NCBI RefSeq assembly: GCF_030137545.1
Contig: NZ_JARUVL010000001.1
Span: 124,001 to 188,000 of the forward strand
Source of the DNA: Virgibacillus sp. LDC-1
GTDB taxonomy: Bacteria > Bacillota > Bacilli > Bacillales > Amphibacillaceae
DNA: 64,000 bases
Direction of reading: 5' to 3'
The position numbers and the translations under genes were made by a program. Below the pieces are notes generated by a model, which was given only the letters and a program-made list of their open reading frames with translations, was not told where the DNA came from and did not search any database. This document shows positions 1 through 8,062 of the stretch, piece by piece; the first letter of the stretch is position 1, and each line of letters opens with the position of its first letter.

Positions 1-65
1 AACACCCCTTGTTTTGATTTGAATGATAATAGGTGAAACTAATCTGCTGTATCACGAGTATCGGC

Positions 66-352
66 AACGATCGAGAGCTTGGTTGGAACGATCGAGAAAG
101 CGGTCTAAACGATCAAGAACGTGGTTGGAACGATCGAGAATGCGCTCCAACGATCAAGAAAGCGCCTCAAACGATCAAGAAAGTGCTCCAAACGATCGAG
201 AAAGTGCCTCAAACGATCAAGAAAGCGGTCGAAACGATCGAGAATGCGCTCCAAACGATCAAGAAAGTGGCTGAAACGATCAAGAACGCGCTTCAAACGA
301 TCGAGAAGCGGTTCAAACGATCAAGAAAGCTCCCTTAACAATCGAGCATGCA
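66..352 (+). repeat. 21-bp tandem repeat array 1
   Basis: About 13-14 imperfect units with a 21-bp period, each holding the core ACGATCAAGAA or ACGATCGAGAA followed by a variable 10-11 bases. The period is two turns of B-DNA and a multiple of three, so all frames stay open and yield spurious heptad-repeat ORFs (for example NDQESAS). The array lies just beyond the 3' end of the minus-strand DeoR-NosL gene. The same family recurs at about 2266-2590, 24180-24770 and 39855-40043. There are no unique spacers, so it is not a CRISPR array. Confidence 0.9.
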
Positions 353-384
353 TCAAATGCGCCATCTCTACTGCCTTCAACTTT

Positions 385-981
385 TCAATCGTGATGCGGA
401 CAACCTGATCCATGTTCTTTCATTTTTTGATGAAGCCTTTCGGTCGCAGCAGTAAAATCGAATACTTGTCCCCCAAAGCCAGTCACGAATTTTTCTGCAT
501 GTTCCTGGAGCTCAAAGGTTAATACTTGTGGTTGACAGCAGTCGATTTGAACCGATGTATCCATAACATACCAGGCGCTGCCAGCACTAATCGTCGTTTG
601 CCGCAGAAAATCATGGCAAATCGCTTGCATGACATCGCTGCCTAGTTGCTGATGTCGCAGTAACCCACAATGTGCACAGCATGCCATTTCAATTTGGTTG
701 TCGTTGCGGATAATTCGATATGCTAAACGCTCGCAAACAGCCCGCTGACAAATAACACAAGTATTGGAGCTTTGAGTGCTGTGCGGAGACTCGTTTTCCA
801 CCTCACTCCAAGTGACCCCACCAAAGGATTTTGAAACAAATCCCTCCTCAATAAGTGGCTTTAAGTCTCGGTGAATCGTCATTTCTGAAACCTTCAATAG
901 CTCACTTAGCTCAGAGATTTTCATGTTTTGTCGCTCTTGGATTAAATTCTTTATCCGGTTTCGACGTTCCACAGGAAGCAT
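385..981 (-). CDS. DeoR-type HTH regulator fused to a NosL-like metal-binding domain
   Basis: The first ~57 residues form a DeoR-family winged helix (ERRNRIKNLI, then a recognition helix around SEMTIHRDLKPL). Instead of the usual sugar-phosphate sensor domain, the rest (~70-195) resembles NosL/copper-binding domains: a CVICQRAVC motif, a CCAHCGLL motif, and a C-terminal tail with GCPHHD. This suggests a DNA-binding protein that senses a metal, probably copper, but the ligand is inferred. The ATG at 981 is chosen because AGAGGTG sits about seven bases upstream; the GTG at 990 lies inside that site. No metal transporter is adjacent, so its targets are unknown. About 198 residues. Confidence 0.8.
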   Translation of the reverse strand: MLPVERRNRIKNLIQERQNMKISELSELLKVSEMTIHRDLKPLIEEGFVSKSFGGVTWSEVENESPHSTQSSNTCVICQRAVCERLAYRIIRNDNQIEMACCAHCGLLRHQQLGSDVMQAICHDFLRQTTISAGSAWYVMDTSVQIDCCQPQVLTFELQEHAEKFVTGFGGQVFDFTAATERLHQKMKEHGSGCPHHD

Positions 982-1288
982 GTCGTTCACCTCTTTTAAA
1001 TAATTTGGGAATAGCCCTTTAGAGTGGAGGTATCTTTTTTAAAAGCGCTAAGTTACAGGGCTAATTTGTATTAAAAAATCAAAATATAACAAATTAACAC
1101 ACATTCTAACATCAGTCTATCAGCAGTTTTTTCCAGAATCAACGGAAGGATGTGAACGAAATGTGACAAATTAGTAGCATAAATGTGTCTTATAGTGAAA
1201 ATATGAATTGGGTAATTTCTTATAGAAGAAACTAGATAAAAATTAAAACGATGCTATAGTAATAGTAATCAACTTTATGGGAGGGATA
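982..1288. other. AT-rich intergenic region between divergent genes
   Basis: About 300 bases separating the divergent DeoR-NosL and NERD genes. It must hold both promoters, but I see no convincing paired -35/-10 elements, palindrome or terminator in it. Confidence 0.4.
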
Positions 1289-2233
1289 ATGTTGTATGTT
1301 CGAAAAAAGCCAATCGTCCTAGAAAAGCTGGAAGCAATAGTTCCACGTCTAGCACCACAGCACCCTAGTTATTCAAAAGTGGAGCATGCATTAGCAAAGG
1401 AATGGAAAGGATTTATAGGAGAAAAGAAGGTAGACTTCTTTTTACAGCAGTTGGATGATAGATTTACGATTTTAAGCGGAATTTATTTACGCGTTCATGA
1501 TTCTAACTTCCAAATTGATACATTAGTCATTAGTCCTCAAGCACTCTATATTATCGAAGTGAAAAATTACAATGGAACAATTACCTTTGATACGACGCTT
1601 CAGCAATTTTTCCGCAATGATGGCTTACAAGAAAAAGGCTATCGCTACCCCATTACGCAAGCAGAACTTCAAAAATCTCACCTTGAAAATTGGCTTTTGG
1701 AACGAAGCCATGCAGAAATTCCAATTTATTATTTTATAGCCATTGCCGAACCAAGCACAATCATTCAGGTAAAGGGCGATGAGCAAGCAATCGCTAGAGT
1801 AGTTTCTCATGGAGAACATATAGCAAGCAAAATATGGGAGATAGAGCAATCTATTCAAGGAACAAATACGATTGAACAACAGAAAATAGAGCAATTAATT
1901 CGGAGTGCAAATCGTAGTCAAACTCACAATGTACTGGATAAATACATGATCAAGAAAACAGATATTCTTCCAGGAGTTGTGTGTTCGATATGTGGAAAAA
2001 TAGGCATGGAACGTATTCATGGAGCATGGAAATGTCCACATTGTCAGGGGATTTCTTCTACAAATCATCTCAAGGCGATTAACGATTATCTACTATTAAT
2101 TAATCACGAAATAAGTAATCAGGAATGTATGCGGTTTTTAGGGATTAAAAGTCACAGTGTAGTAACACGGTTATTGAAAGGAAGTAACTTAAGCTACAAT
2201 CACACCAATCGAAAATGGATAAAGAAAAGCTGA
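1289..2233 (+). CDS. NERD domain protein with C-terminal zinc ribbon
   Basis: Residues ~35-160 carry a nuclease-related domain (NERD): GEKKVDFFL, then an (I/V)DTLVISPQALYIIEVKNYNG segment matching the conserved D...E-x-K core of the restriction-endonuclease-like fold. A zinc ribbon follows near residue 235 (CSICGKIG ... CPHC), and the tail looks like a small DNA-binding region. NERD proteins are proposed to act on DNA, but their cellular role is not established. The ATG at 1289 follows GGGAGGG by a few bases; the in-frame ATG at 1277 overlaps that site. Its last 19 bases overlap the RHS gene start. About 314 residues. Confidence 0.82.
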   Translation: MLYVRKKPIVLEKLEAIVPRLAPQHPSYSKVEHALAKEWKGFIGEKKVDFFLQQLDDRFTILSGIYLRVHDSNFQIDTLVISPQALYIIEVKNYNGTITFDTTLQQFFRNDGLQEKGYRYPITQAELQKSHLENWLLERSHAEIPIYYFIAIAEPSTIIQVKGDEQAIARVVSHGEHIASKIWEIEQSIQGTNTIEQQKIEQLIRSANRSQTHNVLDKYMIKKTDILPGVVCSICGKIGMERIHGAWKCPHCQGISSTNHLKAINDYLLLINHEISNQECMRFLGIKSHSVVTRLLKGSNLSYNHTNRKWIKKS

Positions 2234-4434
2234 AGTGGCTTTCATTATATCGGGATGCGGCCTATATTGATCGAGCAGTTGCTAAACTCGATCAAGAATC
2301 AGCCCAACTCGATCAAGAATCACCTCAATTCGATCAAGAATCACCTCAATTCGATCGAGAAACACCCCAATTCGATCAAGAAACACCCCAATTCGATCAA
2401 GAACCACCCCAATTCGATCAACAACCGCCCAAACTCGATCAAGAAACACCCCAATTCGATCAAGAAACACCCCAATTCGATCAAGAAACACCCCAATTCG
2501 ATCAAGAAACACCCCAATTCGATCAAGAAACAGCCCATTTCGATCAAGAATCACCTCAATTCGATCAACAACCGCCGAAACTCGAAAAGCCAATTGAGAA
2601 TTCTGATTCAAGTGGCAACACAATGCTTGGTCCTGATGAAGGAACGAATAGGGAAGAAGGTTTTCCAGAAAAGCCGAAATACATGGTAGAACCTGCAGAT
2701 TATGTAACATATACGTATGACGCTGTAGGCAATAGCTTGACAGAAGAAGTCGACGGTGAAATTAAGAAATACTATTACAACGAAAATAATCAATTAACAA
2801 AAACAGATGACCGCACCTTGAAATATGATGCGAATGGTAACGTCATTGAAGAAACCAGTTTGTTTGAACAAAGATCCTATACGTACGATGCTGCAAATCG
2901 CATTCGTGCAGTGATGTTCGGGGATGATAGCTATGTTACGTATGGTTATGATGCTCTTGATCGCAAAGTATATCGTGAAAGTGGCATGTGGCGTTCACTT
3001 GGAAAACCAAATGGGGAAGGACATCCAGGCAAAGGCCATGGGCTCAACAAAGATAACCCAGGAAAAGGTCATGGAGTTAATAAAGATAATCCAGGTAAGG
3101 GAAATGGTAAAGGAAATGGGAATGGTGTTGGAACAGACAATCATCCAGGAAAAGGAAATGCCTGGGGTTTATATAAACAGGGACAAGGCAAGAAAAAAAT
3201 GGAGGTTGTGGAAACACGTTACCTTTATGAAGGATTAAGCCATCTTGTTCACAAAGAATATAGTCCGTCTGGTTCACCATATGCAGAATATTATATTGGT
3301 GCGAACAATCGAATTGTGTCACAAAAGATGTTTGGTTACCATGGACGCAGCATCCCAGGCCATGATCCAACAATGAAAACTACTGGAGGCTTGATGTACT
3401 ATCATTATGATGGGATGTCAACCGTAAGTGAATTGACTGATCGGCATGGTGCAGAAATTCAAAGCTATCGCTATGACGTATTTGGTGGGCTTGTAAATGG
3501 AATAACTGCACCATTTAATACGAATAGTTATACAGGTCATAGCTATGACCAAGATGTCGGTTTAATTGATATGCGAGCGCGTATGTATGATCCATCAACA
3601 GCTAGATTTTTACAAGAGGATACGTATGCAGGAGAGCTCAATACGCCATTAACACAGAATCGTTATTCGTATGTGATGAATAATCCGGTCAATTATTGGG
3701 ATCCAACTGGGCGGGTTGCTGAAAATTTTGATACATCAGGAATTCCGGATTGGGTAAAAGCTCGTCAGGATAATTTCGAAACTAATCGAGACAATCAAAC
3801 TAGAATGAGCGAGGAGTCTTGGACTTATCAAAATTATGAAAGGACTTATGGTTCAGACGTACGAAAACAAGTCACGGATAATCAAAGATACTTAACAGTT
3901 TATTATGAAATTGATGCAAGGGATACATGGTATTATGATTATACGAAGACGTTGTATAGACTCTATCCAGACGGAACGATTGATTTTGGTTCAAAAATAG
4001 TTGCGAACGATGAATCTGTGCAATATGTAGCCGAAGGAATAGTGAGTTGGGAAGAAAGCATTTCGGCTTCTGCAATCGCAAAGGGGAACCAAGCATTTCT
4101 ATCTAAACATTATAAGATACCAGAAAATGCAACGTTTAACACGTTTTATACATGGGCCAAGGGGTCCTACAATGCGATATTCTTTGATAATCCATTAACG
4201 GTAAATGATTACCTGCAATTGATGAAAAGTGGAGAACAGAGTTTCTCAGGAATAAGACATTTGAATACAGATGCAGATCCGAATGGATTAATGTACTATG
4301 AATTTTCGGATGGTACAATCGTAAGAGAAAATCAATTTTATAAACAGCTTCCGAGAGAGGGTTTTGTTTCAGAAATTCCATTGAGTGCATCCCAACCATC
4401 TTGGGCTATCTTCTCAGATTTATGTGAATTATAA
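2215..4434 (+). CDS. RHS/YD-repeat polymorphic toxin tip with in-frame 21-bp repeat array
   Basis: Residues ~19-125 are about 15 heptads of the FDQETPQ type, encoded by the same 21-bp repeat family found in intergenic arrays. YD repeats follow at ~160-250 and ~330-500 (YTYDAVGN, LKYDANGNV, YRYDVFGG), interrupted by a Gly/Lys/Asn-rich low-complexity stretch (~264-327, repeated NPGKG). The RHS core ends in the hallmark NNPVNYWDPTGR (~490-500). About 239 residues of polymorphic C-terminus follow that I cannot assign; this is where the toxin domain normally lies. No signal peptide and no long N-terminal shell are present, so it is likely a 3' RHS fragment. The start lacks a good ribosome binding site and overlaps the NERD gene, so the true start and expression are uncertain. 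Confidence 0.7.
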   Translation: MDKEKLKWLSLYRDAAYIDRAVAKLDQESAQLDQESPQFDQESPQFDRETPQFDQETPQFDQEPPQFDQQPPKLDQETPQFDQETPQFDQETPQFDQETPQFDQETAHFDQESPQFDQQPPKLEKPIENSDSSGNTMLGPDEGTNREEGFPEKPKYMVEPADYVTYTYDAVGNSLTEEVDGEIKKYYYNENNQLTKTDDRTLKYDANGNVIEETSLFEQRSYTYDAANRIRAVMFGDDSYVTYGYDALDRKVYRESGMWRSLGKPNGEGHPGKGHGLNKDNPGKGHGVNKDNPGKGNGKGNGNGVGTDNHPGKGNAWGLYKQGQGKKKMEVVETRYLYEGLSHLVHKEYSPSGSPYAEYYIGANNRIVSQKMFGYHGRSIPGHDPTMKTTGGLMYYHYDGMSTVSELTDRHGAEIQSYRYDVFGGLVNGITAPFNTNSYTGHSYDQDVGLIDMRARMYDPSTARFLQEDTYAGELNTPLTQNRYSYVMNNPVNYWDPTGRVAENFDTSGIPDWVKARQDNFETNRDNQTRMSEESWTYQNYERTYGSDVRKQVTDNQRYLTVYYEIDARDTWYYDYTKTLYRLYPDGTIDFGSKIVANDESVQYVAEGIVSWEESISASAIAKGNQAFLSKHYKIPENATFNTFYTWAKGSYNAIFFDNPLTVNDYLQLMKSGEQSFSGIRHLNTDADPNGLMYYEFSDGTIVRENQFYKQLPREGFVSEIPLSASQPSWAIFSDLCEL
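2266..2590 (+). repeat. 21-bp tandem repeat array 2 (inside RHS ORF)
   Basis: About 15 units with period 21 and core TCGATCAAGAA, read in frame as (L/F)DQE(T/S)PQ heptads. Several central units are identical, which suggests recent expansion. Same family as the arrays at 66, 24180 and 39855. Confidence 0.92.
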
Positions 4435-4444
4435 TAGTTAATGA

Positions 4445-4478
4445 AGCCTTAGGAGATTAATTCTTTTAAGGCTTTTTT
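4445..4478 (+). terminator. Rho-independent terminator after RHS gene
   Basis: The seven-base stem AGCCTTA/TAAGGCT is followed by a run of T, ten bases past the RHS stop codon. Confidence 0.75.
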
Positions 4479-4489
4479 CATGGGGTGGA

Positions 4490-4711
4490 ATGACGAATGA
4501 AAAGCACTTACAAATGATAATTCAAATAGCGACTATGCAAGAAGTTCCAAAAGCCTTTAGCGAAACAATAAAAGCCTCACTTCACGGTATGATAAAAATG
4601 GATTCCCGACCATATTATCTCACCATAGAAGGAGGCGTGTTATATGAAGAACAAGAGTATTTTAATACACTCGATTTGGAACTCACACATTGGTTAGAGG
4701 TTCCATCCTGA
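4490..4711 (+). CDS. Small hypothetical protein, candidate RHS immunity protein
   Basis: A 73-residue acidic protein with no recognisable domain, ending LTHWLEVPS. It sits directly downstream of the RHS tip on the same strand, where a cognate immunity gene is usually found; that role is inferred from position only. A terminator lies between the two genes and the GGGGTGG at 4482 is too close to the ATG to be an ideal ribosome binding site, so expression is doubtful. It may instead be the remnant of a longer immunity gene. It ends 12 bases from the convergent cell-wall hydrolase gene. Confidence 0.4.
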   Translation: MTNEKHLQMIIQIATMQEVPKAFSETIKASLHGMIKMDSRPYYLTIEGGVLYEEQEYFNTLDLELTHWLEVPS

Positions 4712-4723
4712 ATTATCCTACAA

Positions 4724-5890
4724 TTAGTAGAATCGTTTGAAGCCGTCGAAGTGTTTTTTCCAATAGTTGCTGTTTAGATTCGATTTTGTTACGCCGGTAG
4801 ATGTTCCGGAGTGGATAAATTCATTGTTTCCGACATAAATTCCCATATGTGATATACCTGCTCGATAAGTACCAGAGAAGAATACGAGATCTCCGATTTG
4901 CGGTTGATTCACATAAAAGGAGCGATTATAATAGCCGTCGGTTGATAGACGATTGATGCCCATTCCAGCGTCTTTATATGCATGATAAATAAAGCCACTA
5001 CAGTCAAACCCGTCAGGTGAAGAACCTGCCCATAAATATGGAGCACCGATGAGGTTCTCAGCCACACTCGTAAGCTTATTTACATTATAGCTAACGTTCG
5101 TGCTTGGTTTTTCATTTTGTCCAGTTGAACCGGTGTTCCCTGTATTGCCATTAGTAGCGCCATTACTTCCAGTTGATCCGTTCGCTGTGGAAGACCCACT
5201 ACTAGAGGAAGGTTTACCATCACCAATTGTTAGCTTCTGCCCGATTAAAATGAGATCGGATTTTAGCTTGTTCCACTTTTTTAAGTTGGCGACAGTTACC
5301 CCATTACGTGCTGCGATTGCTGATAGTGTATCACCTGATTTAACAACGTAAACAGAGGAAGAGGCGACTTGCCCTTTACCAGAATTAGTAGTTCCACTGC
5401 TATTTCCACTACTTGCGTTAGAGCTAGCATTCCCTTTGTTTCCAGTATCCGTAGTAGACTTGCTGACAACGAAGACATTGCCAGGATAAATCAACGTAGA
5501 ATTTAGGTTATTCAAACGCATTAATTCAGACAGTGAAATCTTATGCTTACTTGCAATTCCGCTTAGCGTATCCCCAGCTTTTACGGTATATGTAGTTGTT
5601 TTCGAAGGTGTGGGTTTTGCTGGTTGATTGTTTGGTTTATTGTTTTTGTTCGGTGTCTGATTGTCTGTAGCTGTTGTTTTGAGTAGTTGGTTCGGATAGA
5701 TAAGATCACTTGTAAGGCTATTAACCTTCTTTAAGTTAGCAACACTTGTATTATATTTTTGGGCAATCGTCCACAATGAATCACCTGGCTGAACCTTGTA
5801 AGAGGCAGCCTCTGCTTCCTGTGCAGCTAACATACTGGAAGCAATCACAGCACTAGCAGTTACGGACATGTACATTTTTTTATTCGACAA
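4724..5890 (-). CDS. Secreted LysM x3 - NlpC/P60 peptidoglycan endopeptidase
   Basis: A signal peptide (~1-28, ending near EAEAAS) is followed by three LysM peptidoglycan-binding repeats (~30-73, ~99-143, ~181-224; each with YxVxxGDTL/SLxxIA), separated by Asn/Ser/Thr/Gly-rich linkers. The C-terminal NlpC/P60 domain (~265-388) has the catalytic Cys in FDCSGF (~residue 297) and the His in ISHMGIYVG. The architecture matches Bacillus D,L-endopeptidases of the LytF/LytE/CwlS group, which cut between D-Glu and diaminopimelate in stem peptides during cell separation. The start is TTG at 5890, nine bases after AGGGAG. Monocistronic; the nearest homologue cannot be decided from sequence alone. Confidence 0.9.
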   Translation of the reverse strand: MSNKKMYMSVTASAVIASSMLAAQEAEAASYKVQPGDSLWTIAQKYNTSVANLKKVNSLTSDLIYPNQLLKTTATDNQTPNKNNKPNNQPAKPTPSKTTTYTVKAGDTLSGIASKHKISLSELMRLNNLNSTLIYPGNVFVVSKSTTDTGNKGNASSNASSGNSSGTTNSGKGQVASSSVYVVKSGDTLSAIAARNGVTVANLKKWNKLKSDLILIGQKLTIGDGKPSSSSGSSTANGSTGSNGATNGNTGNTGSTGQNEKPSTNVSYNVNKLTSVAENLIGAPYLWAGSSPDGFDCSGFIYHAYKDAGMGINRLSTDGYYNRSFYVNQPQIGDLVFFSGTYRAGISHMGIYVGNNEFIHSGTSTGVTKSNLNSNYWKKHFDGFKRFY

Positions 5891-6140
5891 TGGACAAAAC
5901 TCCCTTCATGTAATGTATTTCATGTATACAGAAAGTTCTATTATTATATCGGTTTTTAACAAAATTTGCTAGATTTAACCTAATTGTAGCATTGTTTTTC
6001 ATAAAATATAAGTAAATCTATCTAATTTCATATTTACATAGCTTTTTCATGTGGAAAATACTATTTTTAATAAATAGTAAAATTTTACAAAAAAAATAAA
6101 TTTTTGGAGGGATTTGCGTCCTCTAAGGAGAACATAATAT

Positions 6141-6179
6141 ATGACTAGTTTTATAGATTATATATTATGGGGGAGGTGA
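6141..6179 (+). CDS. 12-codon leader ORF upstream of sigma factor gene
   Basis: AAGGAG (6125-6130) precedes an ATG by ten bases and opens the ORF MTSFIDYILWGR. Its stop TGA (6177-6179) lies inside the GGGGGAGGTGAG ribosome binding site of the sigma factor gene, eight bases before that gene's ATG. The geometry suggests translational coupling or a leader peptide. It is flanked by a nine-base inverted repeat (6134-6142 and 6160-6168) that could fold around it. Function is inferred from layout only. Confidence 0.4.
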   Translation: MTSFIDYILWGR

Positions 6180-6187
6180 GTTCCAAT

Positions 6188-6727
6188 ATGAAGCAGCCGA
6201 AATTTTCGTTTGAGGATATCTTTGAGCAAAATAAGAATCGCGTATACTATCAATTGCACAGATTAGGAATATGGAATGATCCATGGCGAGAATATTTTCA
6301 AGAGGGAACGTTCGCGTTATGGAACGCTTATCAGAAATACCAACCAGATAAAGGCCCCTTATCCACATACTTCAACTATATTATCCGCTACCGATTAATC
6401 GACCTGCTAGAAAAAGAGGCCCGGCAAAGAGAACGTCAAGCCAAAATCACCCAGGAAGAAATCATAAACATAGATCATGGTAACCGTTATGGGAATAAGA
6501 AATATCCGCTTGTTGAAATAGCTAATGAGTCTGTTCAAGATGTCCAGTGGGAAAGAATTAAATCAATGCTTACGGACAAACAGTGGAAATGGATTGATTA
6601 CTATATAATTCAAGACATGTCAGTCGAAGAAATTGCAGTTCGAGAAAATGTGCATGTAGAAGCAGTGAAAAGCTGGGGTAGAGGAGTACGAAAGAAACTT
6701 CAAAACGAAAAATGGTTAAAGGAATAA
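6188..6727 (+). CDS. Small sigma-70 family RNA polymerase sigma factor
   Basis: About 179 residues with two sigma regions. Region 2 is around ~25-85 (YFQEGTFALWNAYQKYQPDKG, then STYFNYIIRYRLIDLLEKEAR). Region 4 is around ~125-170 (LTDKQWKWIDYYIIQDMSVEEIAVRENV, a helix-turn-helix). The size fits ECF-like or alternative sigma factors of Firmicutes. No anti-sigma gene is adjacent, so its signal and regulon are unknown. The ATG at 6188 is preferred over the in-frame ATG at 6167 because GGGGGAGGTGAG lies seven bases upstream of it. A terminator follows at 6825. Confidence 0.8.
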   Translation: MKQPKFSFEDIFEQNKNRVYYQLHRLGIWNDPWREYFQEGTFALWNAYQKYQPDKGPLSTYFNYIIRYRLIDLLEKEARQRERQAKITQEEIINIDHGNRYGNKKYPLVEIANESVQDVQWERIKSMLTDKQWKWIDYYIIQDMSVEEIAVRENVHVEAVKSWGRGVRKKLQNEKWLKE

Positions 6728-6824
6728 GATGATGGTCAACATTTTACATGTGAAATTCAAGCTTATCCAATAGGATTAATCACTTCATATAGCATACACG
6801 TTGCTGAGTGTGAGGAATCATTAA

Positions 6825-6858
6825 AAACCGGAGCCTATCCATAATGGCTTCGGTTTTT
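6825..6858 (+). terminator. Rho-independent terminator after sigma factor gene
   Basis: Stem AAACCGGAGCC/GGCTTCGGTTT (one G-T wobble) with a T run. The remaining gap up to 7069 must hold the legionaminic operon promoter; a TATAAT at 6993 has no good -35 partner. Confidence 0.8.
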
Positions 6859-7069
6859 ACATGTGCGGGCGAATAAAAGGAAGTACAATTATTTTGGTTA
6901 ATTTTACTAATGGGCTTTTATTAAGCTACTCCCTTAAGAAAAACGTAATAAATGTCGAAAATAGAAGAAAGACGTATTGTTGAACGATGGTTTATAATAG
7001 ACGTATAGCTTTAATAGAAAACAAAATGTTGAATAGAATTTTACTAGTATTAGGAGTGTGTCATACATA

Positions 7070-8050
7070 ATGAAAAATATATTAGTAACGGGAGCAGATG
7101 GCTTTATTGGGAGCCATTTAACAGAAGAGCTTGTAAAAAAAGGGCATAAGGTAAAGGCGTTTGCTTATTATAATTCCTTTAATACGTGGGGGTGGCTAGA
7201 TACACTTCCGAAAGAAATAATGAAGGAAGTCGAAGTTTTTACAGGAGATGTGCGTGATCCGAATGGAGTGAAGGAAGCGATGAAAGGGATGGATGAGGTG
7301 CATCATTTAGCAGCGCTTATCGCCATTCCATTTAGCTATCATTCACCAGATACATATGTAGATACGAATATTAAAGGGACGTTAAATGTGCTTCAGGCTG
7401 CTAGAGATCTAGAAACTTCTCGACTGCTTGTTACATCAACATCGGAAGTTTACGGGACAGCACAGTACGTTCCGATTGATGAAAAACATCCATATCAAGG
7501 ACAATCGCCTTATTCTGCAACGAAAATCGGGGCAGATCGCTTGGCAGAATCTTTTTATCGTAGCTTTAATTTACCTATTACTATTGTTCGTCCGTTCAAT
7601 ACGTATGGACCAAGGCAATCAGCGCGTGCAGTCATTCCAACGATTATTACTCAATTGCTCGCAGGCAAAGAGGAAATTGAGCTTGGTGCGCTGTCACCGA
7701 CGCGCGATTTTAATTACGTAAAAGACACGGTTAATGGATTTATCGAAATCGCAAATACAGATAAAACGATAGGCGAAGAGATTAATATTGCGACACAGCA
7801 AGAAATCTCTATTGGTCAATTAGCAGAAGAGCTTATCAAGCAAATTAATCCAAATGCCAAAATCAGCTGTGATGAAGCGCGTCTGCGTCCGGAAAATAGT
7901 GAGGTCAACAGATTACTCGGCGCTAATGAAAAGATTAAACGGATAACGAATTGGCAGCCGAATTATACATTTGAAGAAGGACTTGCTGAAACGATTACAT
8001 TTTTTAGGGACAATTTAGATAAATACAAAGCTGATATTTATAACATCTAG
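7070..8050 (+). CDS. legB: NAD-dependent 4,6-dehydratase LegB (legionaminic acid pathway)
   Basis: An extended short-chain dehydrogenase/epimerase of ~326 residues. The Rossmann motif TGADGFIGSH is at ~8-17, the catalytic region is TSTSEVYG with YSATK, and the substrate segment is RPFNTYGPRQ. Sequence and context match LegB, which turns a nucleotide-activated GlcNAc into its 4-keto-6-deoxy form, the first committed step to legionaminic acid. It is the first gene of the nine-gene cluster. The ATG at 7070 follows TAGGAGTG; the in-frame GTG at 7058 overlaps that site. The neighbouring PtmE-like gene suggests a GDP-linked substrate, as in Campylobacter. Confidence 0.88.
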   Translation: MKNILVTGADGFIGSHLTEELVKKGHKVKAFAYYNSFNTWGWLDTLPKEIMKEVEVFTGDVRDPNGVKEAMKGMDEVHHLAALIAIPFSYHSPDTYVDTNIKGTLNVLQAARDLETSRLLVTSTSEVYGTAQYVPIDEKHPYQGQSPYSATKIGADRLAESFYRSFNLPITIVRPFNTYGPRQSARAVIPTIITQLLAGKEEIELGALSPTRDFNYVKDTVNGFIEIANTDKTIGEEINIATQQEISIGQLAEELIKQINPNAKISCDEARLRPENSEVNRLLGANEKIKRITNWQPNYTFEEGLAETITFFRDNLDKYKADIYNI

Positions 8051-8062
8051 GAGGCGACCGTA

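Noticed and set aside
66-352. CRISPR array
   Set aside because: Units are directly adjacent with degenerate linkers of 10-11 bases; no unique 30-40 base spacers, no cas genes.
23-408. Overlapping ORFs on both strands with NDQES or FLDRL repeats
   Set aside because: They exist only because the 21-bp repeat has a period divisible by three and few stops; no ribosome site, no non-repeat homology.
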